A stretch of 64,000 nt of DNA, taken from CAIWHR01 sp039931775. Its GTDB lineage: Bacteria; Pseudomonadota; Gammaproteobacteria; Burkholderiales; Casimicrobiaceae. The stretch lies in NCBI GenBank assembly GCA_039931775.1, contig JBDTRG010000041.1, positions 110,627 to 174,626 of the forward strand. Reading direction: 5' to 3'. The translations under genes and the position numbers were made by a program. Numbering within the stretch: position 1 is the stretch's first letter; the number at the start of each line of letters is the position of its first letter. Below, in pieces: positions 1 through 7,650 of the stretch. The notes beneath the pieces are model-generated. The model was not told the DNA's origin, made no database searches, and saw nothing but the letters and a program-made list of their open reading frames with translations.

Positions 1-1000
1 ACGCCGCCGCGAGGATCACGCCGCCGCCCACGGCGACCAGCAGCAGCAGCGCGAGCGGGTAGATCGTAAGGTAGGCGAACGCCGCGAGCGCGAGACCGCA
101 GGTCAGCGCGGCGATCGCGATCACGCGACCCAGCCCGCGAATCGTCGATCGGCTCGCAAGATACAGCGTGGAGATGAGGGCCCCGGCACCCGCCGCCGAA
201 AGCAGGACGCCCAGCGTTTGCGGCCCGCCGCCGAAGATATCCTTCGCGTAGACCGGCATCAGCGACGAATACGGGCTGATCGTCCACGCGAGCACCGCAA
301 CGAGCAGGAGCATCGCCCGCGCGGGCGCGAAACCGGCAGCAAAGCGGTAGCCATCGACCCAACTCGCCCAGAAGCTGCCGGTCCATGCCGCGGGCGGGGG
401 CTCGTGCGCCCAGCGCATCCGGCCGATCGCCACGATCACCGCGACGAACGACAACGCATTGAGGGCGAAGCACACCGCTTCGCTGACGACGGCGAGCAAC
501 AGCCCAGCGACCGCCGGGCCGACGATCCGGGCAGTGTTGACCAGGAACGAGTTCAACGCGATCGCGTTCGGGAGGTCGGCACGATCCTCGACCAGGTGCA
601 CCCATAGCGACTGGCGCAGCGGAATGTCGAACGCGGAGACGAGGCCGAGCCAAAGCGATAGCGCGATCAGGTGCCAGATGGCGATGTGCCCCGTCCACGT
701 CAGCACGGCGAGCACGACGGCCTGCAACAGCGCGAGCGACTGCGTGAACTTCAACGCGCGTCGGCGATGGACGTGATCGGCGAGAACGCCCGCGAAGGTT
801 CCAAGGAGCAGGATGCCGGCGCTGCCGCAGAACGCGACGACACCGAGCAGCCAGACCGATCCGGACAGGCGATACGTGAGCCATCCCATCGCGACCTGCT
901 GCATCCAGGTCCCCATCACCGACAACCCCTGGCCGACGAAGAACAGGCGGAAGTTGCGGTAGCGCAGGGCGCGGAACGTGTGCGTCAGGACCATCGTCAC
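1..1000 (-). CDS. MFS transporter, N-terminal part (cut by the window edge)
   Basis: The frame is open from a start near 1000 down to base 1 (about 333 codons), so the C-terminus lies outside the window. The translation opens with LRYRNFRLFFVGQGLSV, the usual start of DHA3-type (TMS5/enterobactin-exporter-like) major facilitator proteins, and continues with MGTWMQQVAMGWLTYRLSGS and hydrophobic segments separated by short charged loops. This predicts an inner-membrane proton-driven exporter; the substrate cannot be read from sequence. The start is uncertain: a GTG at 1000 and an ATG at 994 are both possible and neither has a clear ribosome binding site. It lies 27 bp downstream of valS on the same strand and may be transcribed with it. 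Confidence 0.85.
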   Translation of the reverse strand, partial: MTMVLTHTFRALRYRNFRLFFVGQGLSVMGTWMQQVAMGWLTYRLSGSVWLLGVVAFCGSAGILLLGTFAGVLADHVHRRRALKFTQSLALLQAVVLAVLTWTGHIAIWHLIALSLWLGLVSAFDIPLRQSLWVHLVEDRADLPNAIALNSFLVNTARIVGPAVAGLLLAVVSEAVCFALNALSFVAVIVAIGRMRWAHEPPPAAWTGSFWASWVDGYRFAAGFAPARAMLLLVAVLAWTISPYSSLMPVYAKDIFGGGPQTLGVLLSAAGAGALISTLYLASRSTIRGLGRVIAIAALTCGLALAAFAYLTIYPLALLLLVAVGGGVILAAA

Positions 1001-1027
1001 CGGGCGCCGGGGACGCCCTCGCCGCCG

Positions 1028-3880
1028 TCAGCCCGAGAGCCGCGCGAGCTGGACTTTCAGCTGTTCGAGAATCGCGGCGAAACTCGCGAGCCGCGCACGC
1101 TCCTGTTCGACCACCTGCGCGGGCGCCCGCGACACGAAGCCCTCGTTGGAGAGCTTCGCGAGCGCCTTGGCGATCTCGCCCTCGAGGCGCGCGACTTCCT
1201 TCGCGATCCGTTCGCGCTCGGCGACCGGATCGACCTCGATGTGCAGCATCAGCTGCGTTTCGCCGACAACCTCGACCGGCGCGTCCGTGGCCGGCAGTTC
1301 GTCGACGATTTTGACTTCCGAGACTTTCGCGAGCGCGGCGAGATACGGCGCAAAACGCTCGAGCTGCGCAGCGTTGCCCATTACGAGCAGCGGCACCCGC
1401 TGCGCCGGCGACAGCACCATCTCCCCGCGCAGCGCGCGGCAGGCGGCCACCAGATCCTTGAGCAACGCCATATCGCGATCCGCGTCGGCATCGACGTTGT
1501 CGAAATTCGCCTTCGGAAACGGCTGCAGGCAGATCGTCTCGCCTGATTTCCCGGCAAGCGGCGAAACCGACTGCCACAGCTCTTCCGTCACGAACGGGAT
1601 GAACGGGTGGGCCAGCCGCAACGTCGCCTCCAACTCTCGCACCAGCACCGACCGCGTACCTCTCGCCGCAGCGTCGTCATTCGCCGCGTCGGCCTGCTGC
1701 AGCTGTACCTTCGCGCATTCGAGGTACCAGTCGCAGTACTCGTCCCAGACAAACTCGTAGAGCGCCTTCGCGGCGAGGTCGAAGCGGTACGTGCCGAGGT
1801 TTTCGCTGATGTCGTGTTTCGCGTGCTGTAACCGCCCGAGCAGCCAGCGGTCGACGAACGAGAGGGCCCGGTGGTCGGAGGCGTTGAGGCCGCAATCCTT
1901 GCCCTCGACGTTCATCAGCACGAAGCGCGTCGCGTTCCACAGCTTGTTGCAGAAATTGCGGTAGCCGTCGCAGCGCGAGAGGTCGAAGTTGAGCGTGCGG
2001 CCGTAGGTGGCGAGGCTCGCGAACGTGAAGCGCAGCGCATCCGCGCCGAACGAGGGGATGCCGTTCGGGAACTGCTTCTTCGTCCGCTTGGCGATCGACT
2101 CCGCCTGCCGCGCGTCGATCATGTTGCTGGCGCGCTTTGCGGCCAGCGCGTCGGCGGCGATGCCGTCGATCAGGTCGAGCGGGTCGAGGACGTTGTCCTT
2201 CGACTTCGACATCTTCTGACCTTCCTCGTCGCGCACGATCGCATTGATGTAGACGTTGCGGAACGGCACTTCTCCGGTGAAATACGTCGTCGTCATGATC
2301 ATCCGGGCGACCCAGAAGAAGATGATGTCGAATCCCGTGACAAGCACGGACGACGGCAGAAACGTCCGCAACTCCTTCGTGTCCTCCGGCCAGCCCAGCG
2401 TCGAATGGCACCACAATGCAGAGGAGAACCACGTGTCGAGCACGTCGGGATCCTGCTCGAACGTCGCGGGCTCGCGACCGAGCTTGGCCCGCGCCTTCTC
2501 GCGCGCGTCAGCCTCGCTGCGGGCGACGTAGACATTGCCGGCGTCGTCGTACCACGCGGGAATCCGATGGCCCCACCACAATTGGCGCGAAATACACCAG
2601 TCCTGGATGTTGTTGATCCAGTGCAGGTACGTCGCGAGCCACTGTTCGGGAACGAATTCGACCTTGTTGGGCGTACCGGTCGCAGGACTGGCGAGGCCGT
2701 CGCCGACCGCGCCGAGGCAGAGATCCTGAATCGTGCGGCCGGGCCAGAATTCATGCGTGGCTGGCGCCGGCGTCTTCATCGCGACGAACCACTGGTCGGT
2801 CAGCATCGGCTCGACGACTTCGCCGGTGCGACCGCAGCGCGGCACCACCATCCGGTGCGGTTTTTCGCTGACGAGAAGGCCCAGCGCCGAAAGATCCGCG
2901 AGCACGGCCTTGCGCGCGGCATACCGGTCGAGCCCACGGTACTTGGCCGGCGCATTGTCGTTGATCGTCGCGTCGAGGTTGAGGATCGAGATCGGCGCGA
3001 GCCCGTGCCGCTGGCCGACCTGCCAGTCGTTGAAATCGTGCGCCGGCGTGATCTTCACGCACCCCGTGCCGAACGCCTTGTCGACATAGACGTCCGCGAT
3101 CACCGGAATCGTGCGGCCCGTGAGCGGCAGCGTCACCGCCTTGCCGACGAGACCCGCGAAACGCTCATCATCGGGATTGACCGCGACCGCGACGTCGCCC
3201 AGCAGCGTCTCCGGCCGTGTGGTCGCGACGACGACATCGCGCAGGCCATCGTTGCCGGTACCGGCGAGCGGATAGCGTATTTCCCAGATCTTCCCCTGCT
3301 CCTCCTCGTTGTCGACCTCGAGGTCCGACACCGCGGTGCCAAGCTTCGGGTCCCAGTTGACGAGCCGCTTGCCGCGATAGATGAGACCGTCGTCGTGGAG
3401 GCGGACAAACGTCTCCAGCACCGCTGCCGACAGGCCCTCGTCCATCGTGAAGCGCTCGCGCGACCAGTCGCCCGACGTGCCGAGCCGGCGCATCTGGTTC
3501 GTGATCGTCGAGCCCGACTCGTGTTTCCATTTCCAGACCCGCTCGACGAACGCCTCGCGTCCGAGGTCGTGGCGCGACCGTCCTTCCGCCTTGAGCTGGT
3601 TCTCGACGACGATCTGCGTCGCGATCCCGGCATGGTCGGTGCCGAGCTGCCACAGCGTATTGTCGCCGCGCATCCGATGCCAGCGAATCAGGACGTCCAT
3701 CAGCGTCAGCTGGAACGCGTGCCCCATGTGCAGGGTGCCCGTGACGTTGGGCGGTGGCAGCTGGATGCAGAACGGCGGCGCCCCGGGCGCGAAACTCGGG
3801 CGGAAATAGCCGCGCGATTCCCAGACCGGGTACCACTTCGCCTCGATGGCGTGGGGTTCGAAGCTTTTCGCGAGATCCAT
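1028..3880 (-). CDS. valS: valine--tRNA ligase
   Basis: Class I aminoacyl-tRNA synthetase that charges tRNA-Val in the cytoplasm. At 950 residues it matches the bacterial family length (E. coli about 951). The HIGH signature is HMGH at residues 51-54 after PPPNVTGTL, and the KMSKS loop is intact at residues 556-560. A CP1 editing domain fills the region between them, followed by the anticodon-binding domain and a C-terminal Ala/Glu/Arg-rich coiled-coil arm (VARLEGEIAKALAKLSNEGF). The ATG at 3880 gives the usual N-terminus. A TATACT box at 3927-3932 suggests its own promoter. The usual pepA-holC-valS order is kept but interrupted here by four genes. Confidence 0.98.
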   Translation of the reverse strand: MDLAKSFEPHAIEAKWYPVWESRGYFRPSFAPGAPPFCIQLPPPNVTGTLHMGHAFQLTLMDVLIRWHRMRGDNTLWQLGTDHAGIATQIVVENQLKAEGRSRHDLGREAFVERVWKWKHESGSTITNQMRRLGTSGDWSRERFTMDEGLSAAVLETFVRLHDDGLIYRGKRLVNWDPKLGTAVSDLEVDNEEEQGKIWEIRYPLAGTGNDGLRDVVVATTRPETLLGDVAVAVNPDDERFAGLVGKAVTLPLTGRTIPVIADVYVDKAFGTGCVKITPAHDFNDWQVGQRHGLAPISILNLDATINDNAPAKYRGLDRYAARKAVLADLSALGLLVSEKPHRMVVPRCGRTGEVVEPMLTDQWFVAMKTPAPATHEFWPGRTIQDLCLGAVGDGLASPATGTPNKVEFVPEQWLATYLHWINNIQDWCISRQLWWGHRIPAWYDDAGNVYVARSEADAREKARAKLGREPATFEQDPDVLDTWFSSALWCHSTLGWPEDTKELRTFLPSSVLVTGFDIIFFWVARMIMTTTYFTGEVPFRNVYINAIVRDEEGQKMSKSKDNVLDPLDLIDGIAADALAAKRASNMIDARQAESIAKRTKKQFPNGIPSFGADALRFTFASLATYGRTLNFDLSRCDGYRNFCNKLWNATRFVLMNVEGKDCGLNASDHRALSFVDRWLLGRLQHAKHDISENLGTYRFDLAAKALYEFVWDEYCDWYLECAKVQLQQADAANDDAAARGTRSVLVRELEATLRLAHPFIPFVTEELWQSVSPLAGKSGETICLQPFPKANFDNVDADADRDMALLKDLVAACRALRGEMVLSPAQRVPLLVMGNAAQLERFAPYLAALAKVSEVKIVDELPATDAPVEVVGETQLMLHIEVDPVAERERIAKEVARLEGEIAKALAKLSNEGFVSRAPAQVVEQERARLASFAAILEQLKVQLARLSG

Positions 3881-3926
3881 GGCGGCGCGGGCCGCTCGAC
3901 AGTCAGCCGACCCGCAAAAGCTGCAA

Positions 3927-3932
3927 AGTATA
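3927..3932 (-). promoter_or_regulatory. -10 element (TATACT) for valS
   Basis: On the minus strand this hexamer lies about 46 bases upstream of the valS start codon, in the 137-bp gap after msrB. No convincing -35 element is seen at 16 to 18 bp, so the call rests on the -10 and its position. Confidence 0.45.
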
Positions 3933-4017
3933 GCGGATGGGCTCGCGAACCCAGCGCTGCCGCATCGACACTAGCGGTGCGCCACGTTCGGCCACGGTCG
4001 TGGCGTGGACGGGAAGG

Positions 4018-4521
4018 TCAGGCCGGAATGAACTTCAGAGCGACGCCGTTGTTGCAAAAGCGCAGTCCGGTGGGCTTCGGCCCATCGTTGAACACGTGGC
4101 CCTGGTGGCCGCCGCAGCGGGCGCAGTGATACTCGTCGCGCGGCAGGATCAGCTTGTGATCGACCATGCTTTCGACGCGCCCCGGGATGGCGGCGTAGAA
4201 ACTCGGCCAGCCGGTGCCGCTGTCGTACTTTGTCGTCGATTCGAATAGCGGCAAATCGCAGCCGGCACAGACGAACGTGCCCTTGCGCTTTTCATTATTG
4301 AGCGGGCTGGTGAAAGGTCGCTCCGTGCCTTCCTCGCGCAAGACCGAAAATTGGGTAGGCGTGAGGACTTTCCGCCATTCGTCGGGCATCTTCGAAACCT
4401 TCACGATCTTGTCGACCTGCTCGACCTTGGCTGCCTGCGCCCAAGCGAGGTCCGGCGCGCGCAATGCGGTTGCGCCGGCCACCGCTGCGAGAGTCCGAGA
4501 AAGAAAATGGCGTCGATTCAT
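4018..4521 (-). CDS. msrB: peptide-methionine (R)-S-oxide reductase, Tat-exported
   Basis: Reduces the R-epimer of methionine sulfoxide in proteins. With the start at 4521 (167 residues) there is a GAGGAG at 4528-4533 six bases upstream and a twin-arginine signal, RRHFLSR at residues 3-9, then a hydrophobic stretch and an AWA cleavage site near residue 28; this start is preferred over the one seven codons upstream. The MsrB domain carries zinc CxxC pairs at Cys85/Cys88 and Cys133/Cys136, the GTGWPSF substrate loop, and the catalytic Cys156 in RFCNNG. The Tat signal implies a folded periplasmic enzyme, unlike the usual cytoplasmic MsrB. It sits between valS and a small secreted protein on the same strand. 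Confidence 0.93.
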   Translation of the reverse strand: MNRRHFLSRTLAAVAGATALRAPDLAWAQAAKVEQVDKIVKVSKMPDEWRKVLTPTQFSVLREEGTERPFTSPLNNEKRKGTFVCAGCDLPLFESTTKYDSGTGWPSFYAAIPGRVESMVDHKLILPRDEYHCARCGGHQGHVFNDGPKPTGLRFCNNGVALKFIPA

Positions 4522-4678
4522 GGCGTGCTCCTCTGTCGCCATGGGTCGCGTCCCGGCCGTGAAAACTTACACGGGCGATAGGCCGCAAATCCCACGGACG
4601 TGTCTGTGACCCGCTCCGCTGCGCTTTGTTCCGCCCGATCGTGGGCCGGCCCATGCCACCGGTCAATACGCCGGCACG

Positions 4679-4888
4679 CTACCGGGTCGGCGGCCGGTTG
4701 CCCTCATTGACCGGCGTGACCTGGGACAGCGTGCGCCACGACACGACGCCGGCCCGCTCGGGGAGGAGCGTCGCGCCGTAGTCGACGGCGCTCGGGAGTC
4801 CCGATGCGGGCACCGAGGGCATCACCGCCGCGGCCGCGAACGCCACCGCCATCGCGATCGTCGCGAACGAAAACGCGACGGCTTTCAT
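4679..4888 (-). CDS. small secreted protein, unknown function
   Basis: A 69-residue protein not matched to a family. Residues 1-25 form a Sec-type signal (MKAVAFSFATIAMAVAFAAA). The short mature part contains ERAGVVSWRTLSQVTPV and a polar C-terminus. The ATG at 4888 is supported by a GGAGGG at 4897-4902 eight bases upstream; a GTG three bases earlier is less well placed. A TATAAT box on the same strand at 4960-4965 makes an independent transcript likely. It lies between aroF-type DAHP synthase and msrB. The good ribosome site, promoter and signal peptide argue for a real gene despite its size. Confidence 0.65.
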   Translation of the reverse strand: MKAVAFSFATIAMAVAFAAAAVMPSVPASGLPSAVDYGATLLPERAGVVSWRTLSQVTPVNEGNRPPTR

Positions 4889-4959
4889 CACATTGACCCT
4901 CCGAACGCACGCCTTCGCCTTGGGGCAGAAGCGCCCGCTCCGCGCCAGGCTCGCGGACG

Positions 4960-4965
4960 ATTATA
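4960..4965 (-). promoter_or_regulatory. -10 element (TATAAT) for the small secreted protein gene
   Basis: A perfect TATAAT reading leftward about 72 bases upstream of the ATG at 4888, inside the short gap after the DAHP synthase stop. No consensus -35 is obvious. Confidence 0.5.
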
Positions 4966-4988
4966 CAAGTGCCGATTTCGTCGGCTGC

Positions 4989-6005
4989 TCAGAACTCCCG
5001 TCCCACCGCACGGGCGATCGCGGCGAGTTCGGTCATCAGCGTCGCGAATTCGGCCGGCGTCAATGCCTGATCCGCATCGCACCAGGCCTCCTTTGGCGTC
5101 GGGTGGATCTCGATCAGCAGGCCGTCGGCGCCGGCGGCGACCGCCGCGCGCGAAAGCGCCGGCACCATCCATGCCTTGCCGCCGGCGTGCGACGGATCGA
5201 CGATCACCGGCAGGTGCGTCTCGCGCTTCATCACCGCGACGGCCGTTACGTCCAGCACGTTGCGATACGCGGTCTCGAACGTGCGGATGCCGCGCTCGCA
5301 GAAGATGATGTTGTGATTGCCGCCGGCGGCGATGTATTCACCGGCCATCAGCCATTCGCTGATCGTCGCGCTCATGCCGCGCTTGAGGATCACAGGAATC
5401 TTCACCTGCCCGACCGCCTTCAGCAGGTCGAAATTCTGCATGTTCCGCGTGCCGATCTGGATCACGTCGACGCCGTGCTCGACAAACGCATCGAGCATCC
5501 GCACATCCATCAGCTCGGTGACCACCGGCAGCTTGCGGCTCGCGGCGGCGTCCTTCAGCAGCTTCAGGCCTTCGATGCCCTTGCCCTGAAAAGCGTACGG
5601 CGACGTGCGCGGCTTGAACGCGCCGCCGCGCATCAGGCGCGCGCCCCCTTCCCGGACACCGCCGGCGGCAGCGTTCATCTGGTCGGCCGTCTCGACCGAG
5701 CACGGGCCCGCGATCACCTGCACGGTCCTGCCGCCGATCGGGATGCCGCCGACATCGATCACCGTGTTGGCCTTGTGCCACTCGCGCGCGACGAGCTTGT
5801 ACGGCTTCACGATGTGCATCGACTTCTCGACGCCGTCCATCGTCTCGAACATCTCGGGGTCGAGCTTGCGTTCGTCGCCGATCGCGCCGATCAGCGTCCG
5901 CTCGGTACCCCGCGACACGTGGACCTCGAGCCCGTGTGCCCGGATCTTCGCCTCGACGGCACCGACATCGACCGCGCTCGCATCCTTCTCCATCACGATG
6001 ATCAT
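4989..6005 (-). CDS. aroF: 3-deoxy-7-phosphoheptulonate synthase (DAHP synthase, type I-beta)
   Basis: First enzyme of the shikimate pathway: condenses phosphoenolpyruvate and erythrose 4-phosphate. 338 residues with an N-terminal ferredoxin-like regulatory domain (about residues 1-70, starting MIIVMEKDASAVDVGAVEAK) and a TIM-barrel catalytic domain with AGPCSVE, GGAFKPRTSPYAFQG, QIGTRNMQNFDLL, ILKRGMSATISEWLMAGEYI and DPSHAGGK. This is the Thermotoga/Bacillus-like type with the fused regulatory domain, not the E. coli AroG type. A GGAG eight bases before the ATG supports the start. The symbol aroF is by family convention; aroG or aroA are also used. It is flanked by unrelated genes, so there is no aromatic operon here. 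Confidence 0.95.
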   Translation of the reverse strand: MIIVMEKDASAVDVGAVEAKIRAHGLEVHVSRGTERTLIGAIGDERKLDPEMFETMDGVEKSMHIVKPYKLVAREWHKANTVIDVGGIPIGGRTVQVIAGPCSVETADQMNAAAGGVREGGARLMRGGAFKPRTSPYAFQGKGIEGLKLLKDAAASRKLPVVTELMDVRMLDAFVEHGVDVIQIGTRNMQNFDLLKAVGQVKIPVILKRGMSATISEWLMAGEYIAAGGNHNIIFCERGIRTFETAYRNVLDVTAVAVMKRETHLPVIVDPSHAGGKAWMVPALSRAAVAAGADGLLIEIHPTPKEAWCDADQALTPAEFATLMTELAAIARAVGREF

Positions 6006-6105
6006 CGTCGTCGCTCCAAAACAATTCGGGCGTCCCCCTCCGGGCCGCCCGATAGTGCGTATGACTCGCGCTCGACGCGCGGCCGGCCCGCCGGCCGGGC
6101 CCGTG

Positions 6106-7140
6106 TCAGCTGTTGCCCGTCCGCCACTTCTCGATCTCGCGTTCGATGGCGTCGGCGATGTAGGCGCGCAGCAGTTTTCCCACCTGCCCGTTGATCGTCG
6201 CGATCAGTTCGGCGCTCGCGCGTTCGACGATCGGTTGCATCTGCACCGAGAGCTGCTCGCGCAATCCGGTATCGGTGAAGATATCGATCCGCTGCAATAC
6301 CTGCATCCGGATTTCCTCGGCAAGGGCCTCCCAGCGCGCCCAGTCGTCGGCCGCCGGGACTTTGGCGCGGCCGGGCGACTCGACTTCGATCGCGGGCGCC
6401 ACGGCCACCGGCAGGTCGATCGCTTCCGCAACCGGCGTGTCGTCGACCGGCAGCGTCTCGCCCATCGGCAGGTCGACGCCGTCCGTCCTTGCCATGTCGT
6501 CGACCGGCGGTGTGTCGAGCGCCGGCAGATCGACGGCTTCGGCGATCGCGGGAACGTTGTCGTCGAAGGGCATCGCGGTGCCTGCCGACAGGTCGGCGGC
6601 TTCGATGGCAAGGTCCGCCTTTCCATCGACGGAAATCGGATCCGCAGCCGGAAGGCCGACCACCGTCGCCTTCGCCTCGGGCAATTCCGCCGATGGAGGG
6701 GGGACGGGTTCCGGGGCCGTCACGGGCGGCGGCGCGGGGATCGCCGGGGCGTTCGCGATGGGTTTCGCGGCGATTGCGAAGAGCGGAAGAACGCGCCCGC
6801 CGATCGGACCGATGGGGTGCGACGCCATCGGCGGGTTCGCCGTCTCCGCCCGGGCGTCGCGTCCGTCCGCGTCGCCGCGAACCGAGCGCGGCCAGCCCGA
6901 AGGCTCGACGTCGTCTTCGGGCAGTTCGACGATCGATGCGATCTCGATCTCCTCGACCGAGTCCATGAGCTCCGGGATGTCGTCCAGCACCAACGGCGGC
7001 GGCGATACCGCCGCCAAAGGCGCCGGCGCCGTCATCAGGACCGCCTCGGTGAGTTCCGGGATTTCCGTGTCGATCTGGTTCGCGCGGTTGCGCCGCATCA
7101 ACGCGTCGGCCTGCTGCAACAGTTCGCGGGCGGTGGGCAT
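6106..7140 (-). CDS. acidic, proline-rich protein with helical N- and C-termini, unknown function
   Basis: 344 residues, not assigned to a named family. Three parts are visible. The first is a short N-terminal helix (MPTARELLQQADALMRRNR) followed by two related motifs, DTEIPELTEAV and LDDIPELMDSVEEIEI. The second is about 200 residues rich in Pro, Ala, Asp and Glu, predicted disordered, containing repeats of the form DLP-x(5-7)-PVDD around residues 200-250. The third is a roughly 75-residue C-terminal helical region, from WARWEALAEEIRMQVLQRID to AIEREIEKWR. There is no signal peptide or membrane segment. The start lies 2 bp after the holC stop, so it is probably cotranscribed. The layout resembles the polar organiser PopZ, but I see no sequence proof. 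Confidence 0.75.
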   Translation of the reverse strand: MPTARELLQQADALMRRNRANQIDTEIPELTEAVLMTAPAPLAAVSPPPLVLDDIPELMDSVEEIEIASIVELPEDDVEPSGWPRSVRGDADGRDARAETANPPMASHPIGPIGGRVLPLFAIAAKPIANAPAIPAPPPVTAPEPVPPPSAELPEAKATVVGLPAADPISVDGKADLAIEAADLSAGTAMPFDDNVPAIAEAVDLPALDTPPVDDMARTDGVDLPMGETLPVDDTPVAEAIDLPVAVAPAIEVESPGRAKVPAADDWARWEALAEEIRMQVLQRIDIFTDTGLREQLSVQMQPIVERASAELIATINGQVGKLLRAYIADAIEREIEKWRTGNS

Positions 7141-7142
7141 TG

Positions 7143-7568
7143 CTAGGCTCGTCCTGAGAGGTCGTGCGCGCGAACCTCGTACCCGCGCGCCTTGTAGAAT
7201 TTCCAGCGATCGCGGCCGTCCGCCGCCTGCGCCTCATCGGCGCCGACGATCTCGGCCAGCCGTTCGAACCGGGAAAAAAACGGCGGCGGCGCCGGATGAA
7301 GATTGATCAGCACGGCCGCCGGACCTTCGTGAACGAGCCCATGGTCGACGAGAATCGGCGTCTCTCCCGCAAGCGGGCTCGCGAGCCGGCAGTGCGGCAG
7401 AAAGCCGGTGGGAGGCCACATCCACAGGACCCTTCCGAACGCCATCGTCGCGTCCTCTCCCTCGGTGAGCACGCGAACACTGCCATGCTGGCGCAAAACC
7501 TTGGCGACGAGCTTCGACGCGACTTCGAAGCGGTCGGGGCAGTGCGTGTAAAAGTCGATGACCGTCAT
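7143..7568 (-). CDS. holC: DNA polymerase III subunit chi
   Basis: Clamp-loader accessory subunit that links the replisome to single-stranded-DNA-binding protein. About 141 residues, as expected for the family. It begins MTVIDFYTHCPDR and carries the typical LWMWPPTGFLPHCRL, PILVDHG and RWKFYKARGYEV segments. The ATG at 7568 is chosen because other chi proteins start just before this beta strand; an upstream in-frame start at 7583 would add five residues. It follows pepA on the same strand (82-bp gap) as in many proteobacteria, with the disordered protein immediately downstream. Confidence 0.93.
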   Translation of the reverse strand: MTVIDFYTHCPDRFEVASKLVAKVLRQHGSVRVLTEGEDATMAFGRVLWMWPPTGFLPHCRLASPLAGETPILVDHGLVHEGPAAVLINLHPAPPPFFSRFERLAEIVGADEAQAADGRDRWKFYKARGYEVRAHDLSGRA

Positions 7569-7650
7569 TGGCGCGAACTGCAAATGTCGCTCATCTGGAC
7601 ATCAAATTGGAGCGCTTTCTGATCGATGGCGGCTGCAAGGCGACGGACGC

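Noticed and set aside
1871..4129. 752-codon open frame on the plus strand across valS
   Set aside because: Antisense to a full-length valS, Arg/Glu/Val-rich with no family motif; a high-GC shadow.
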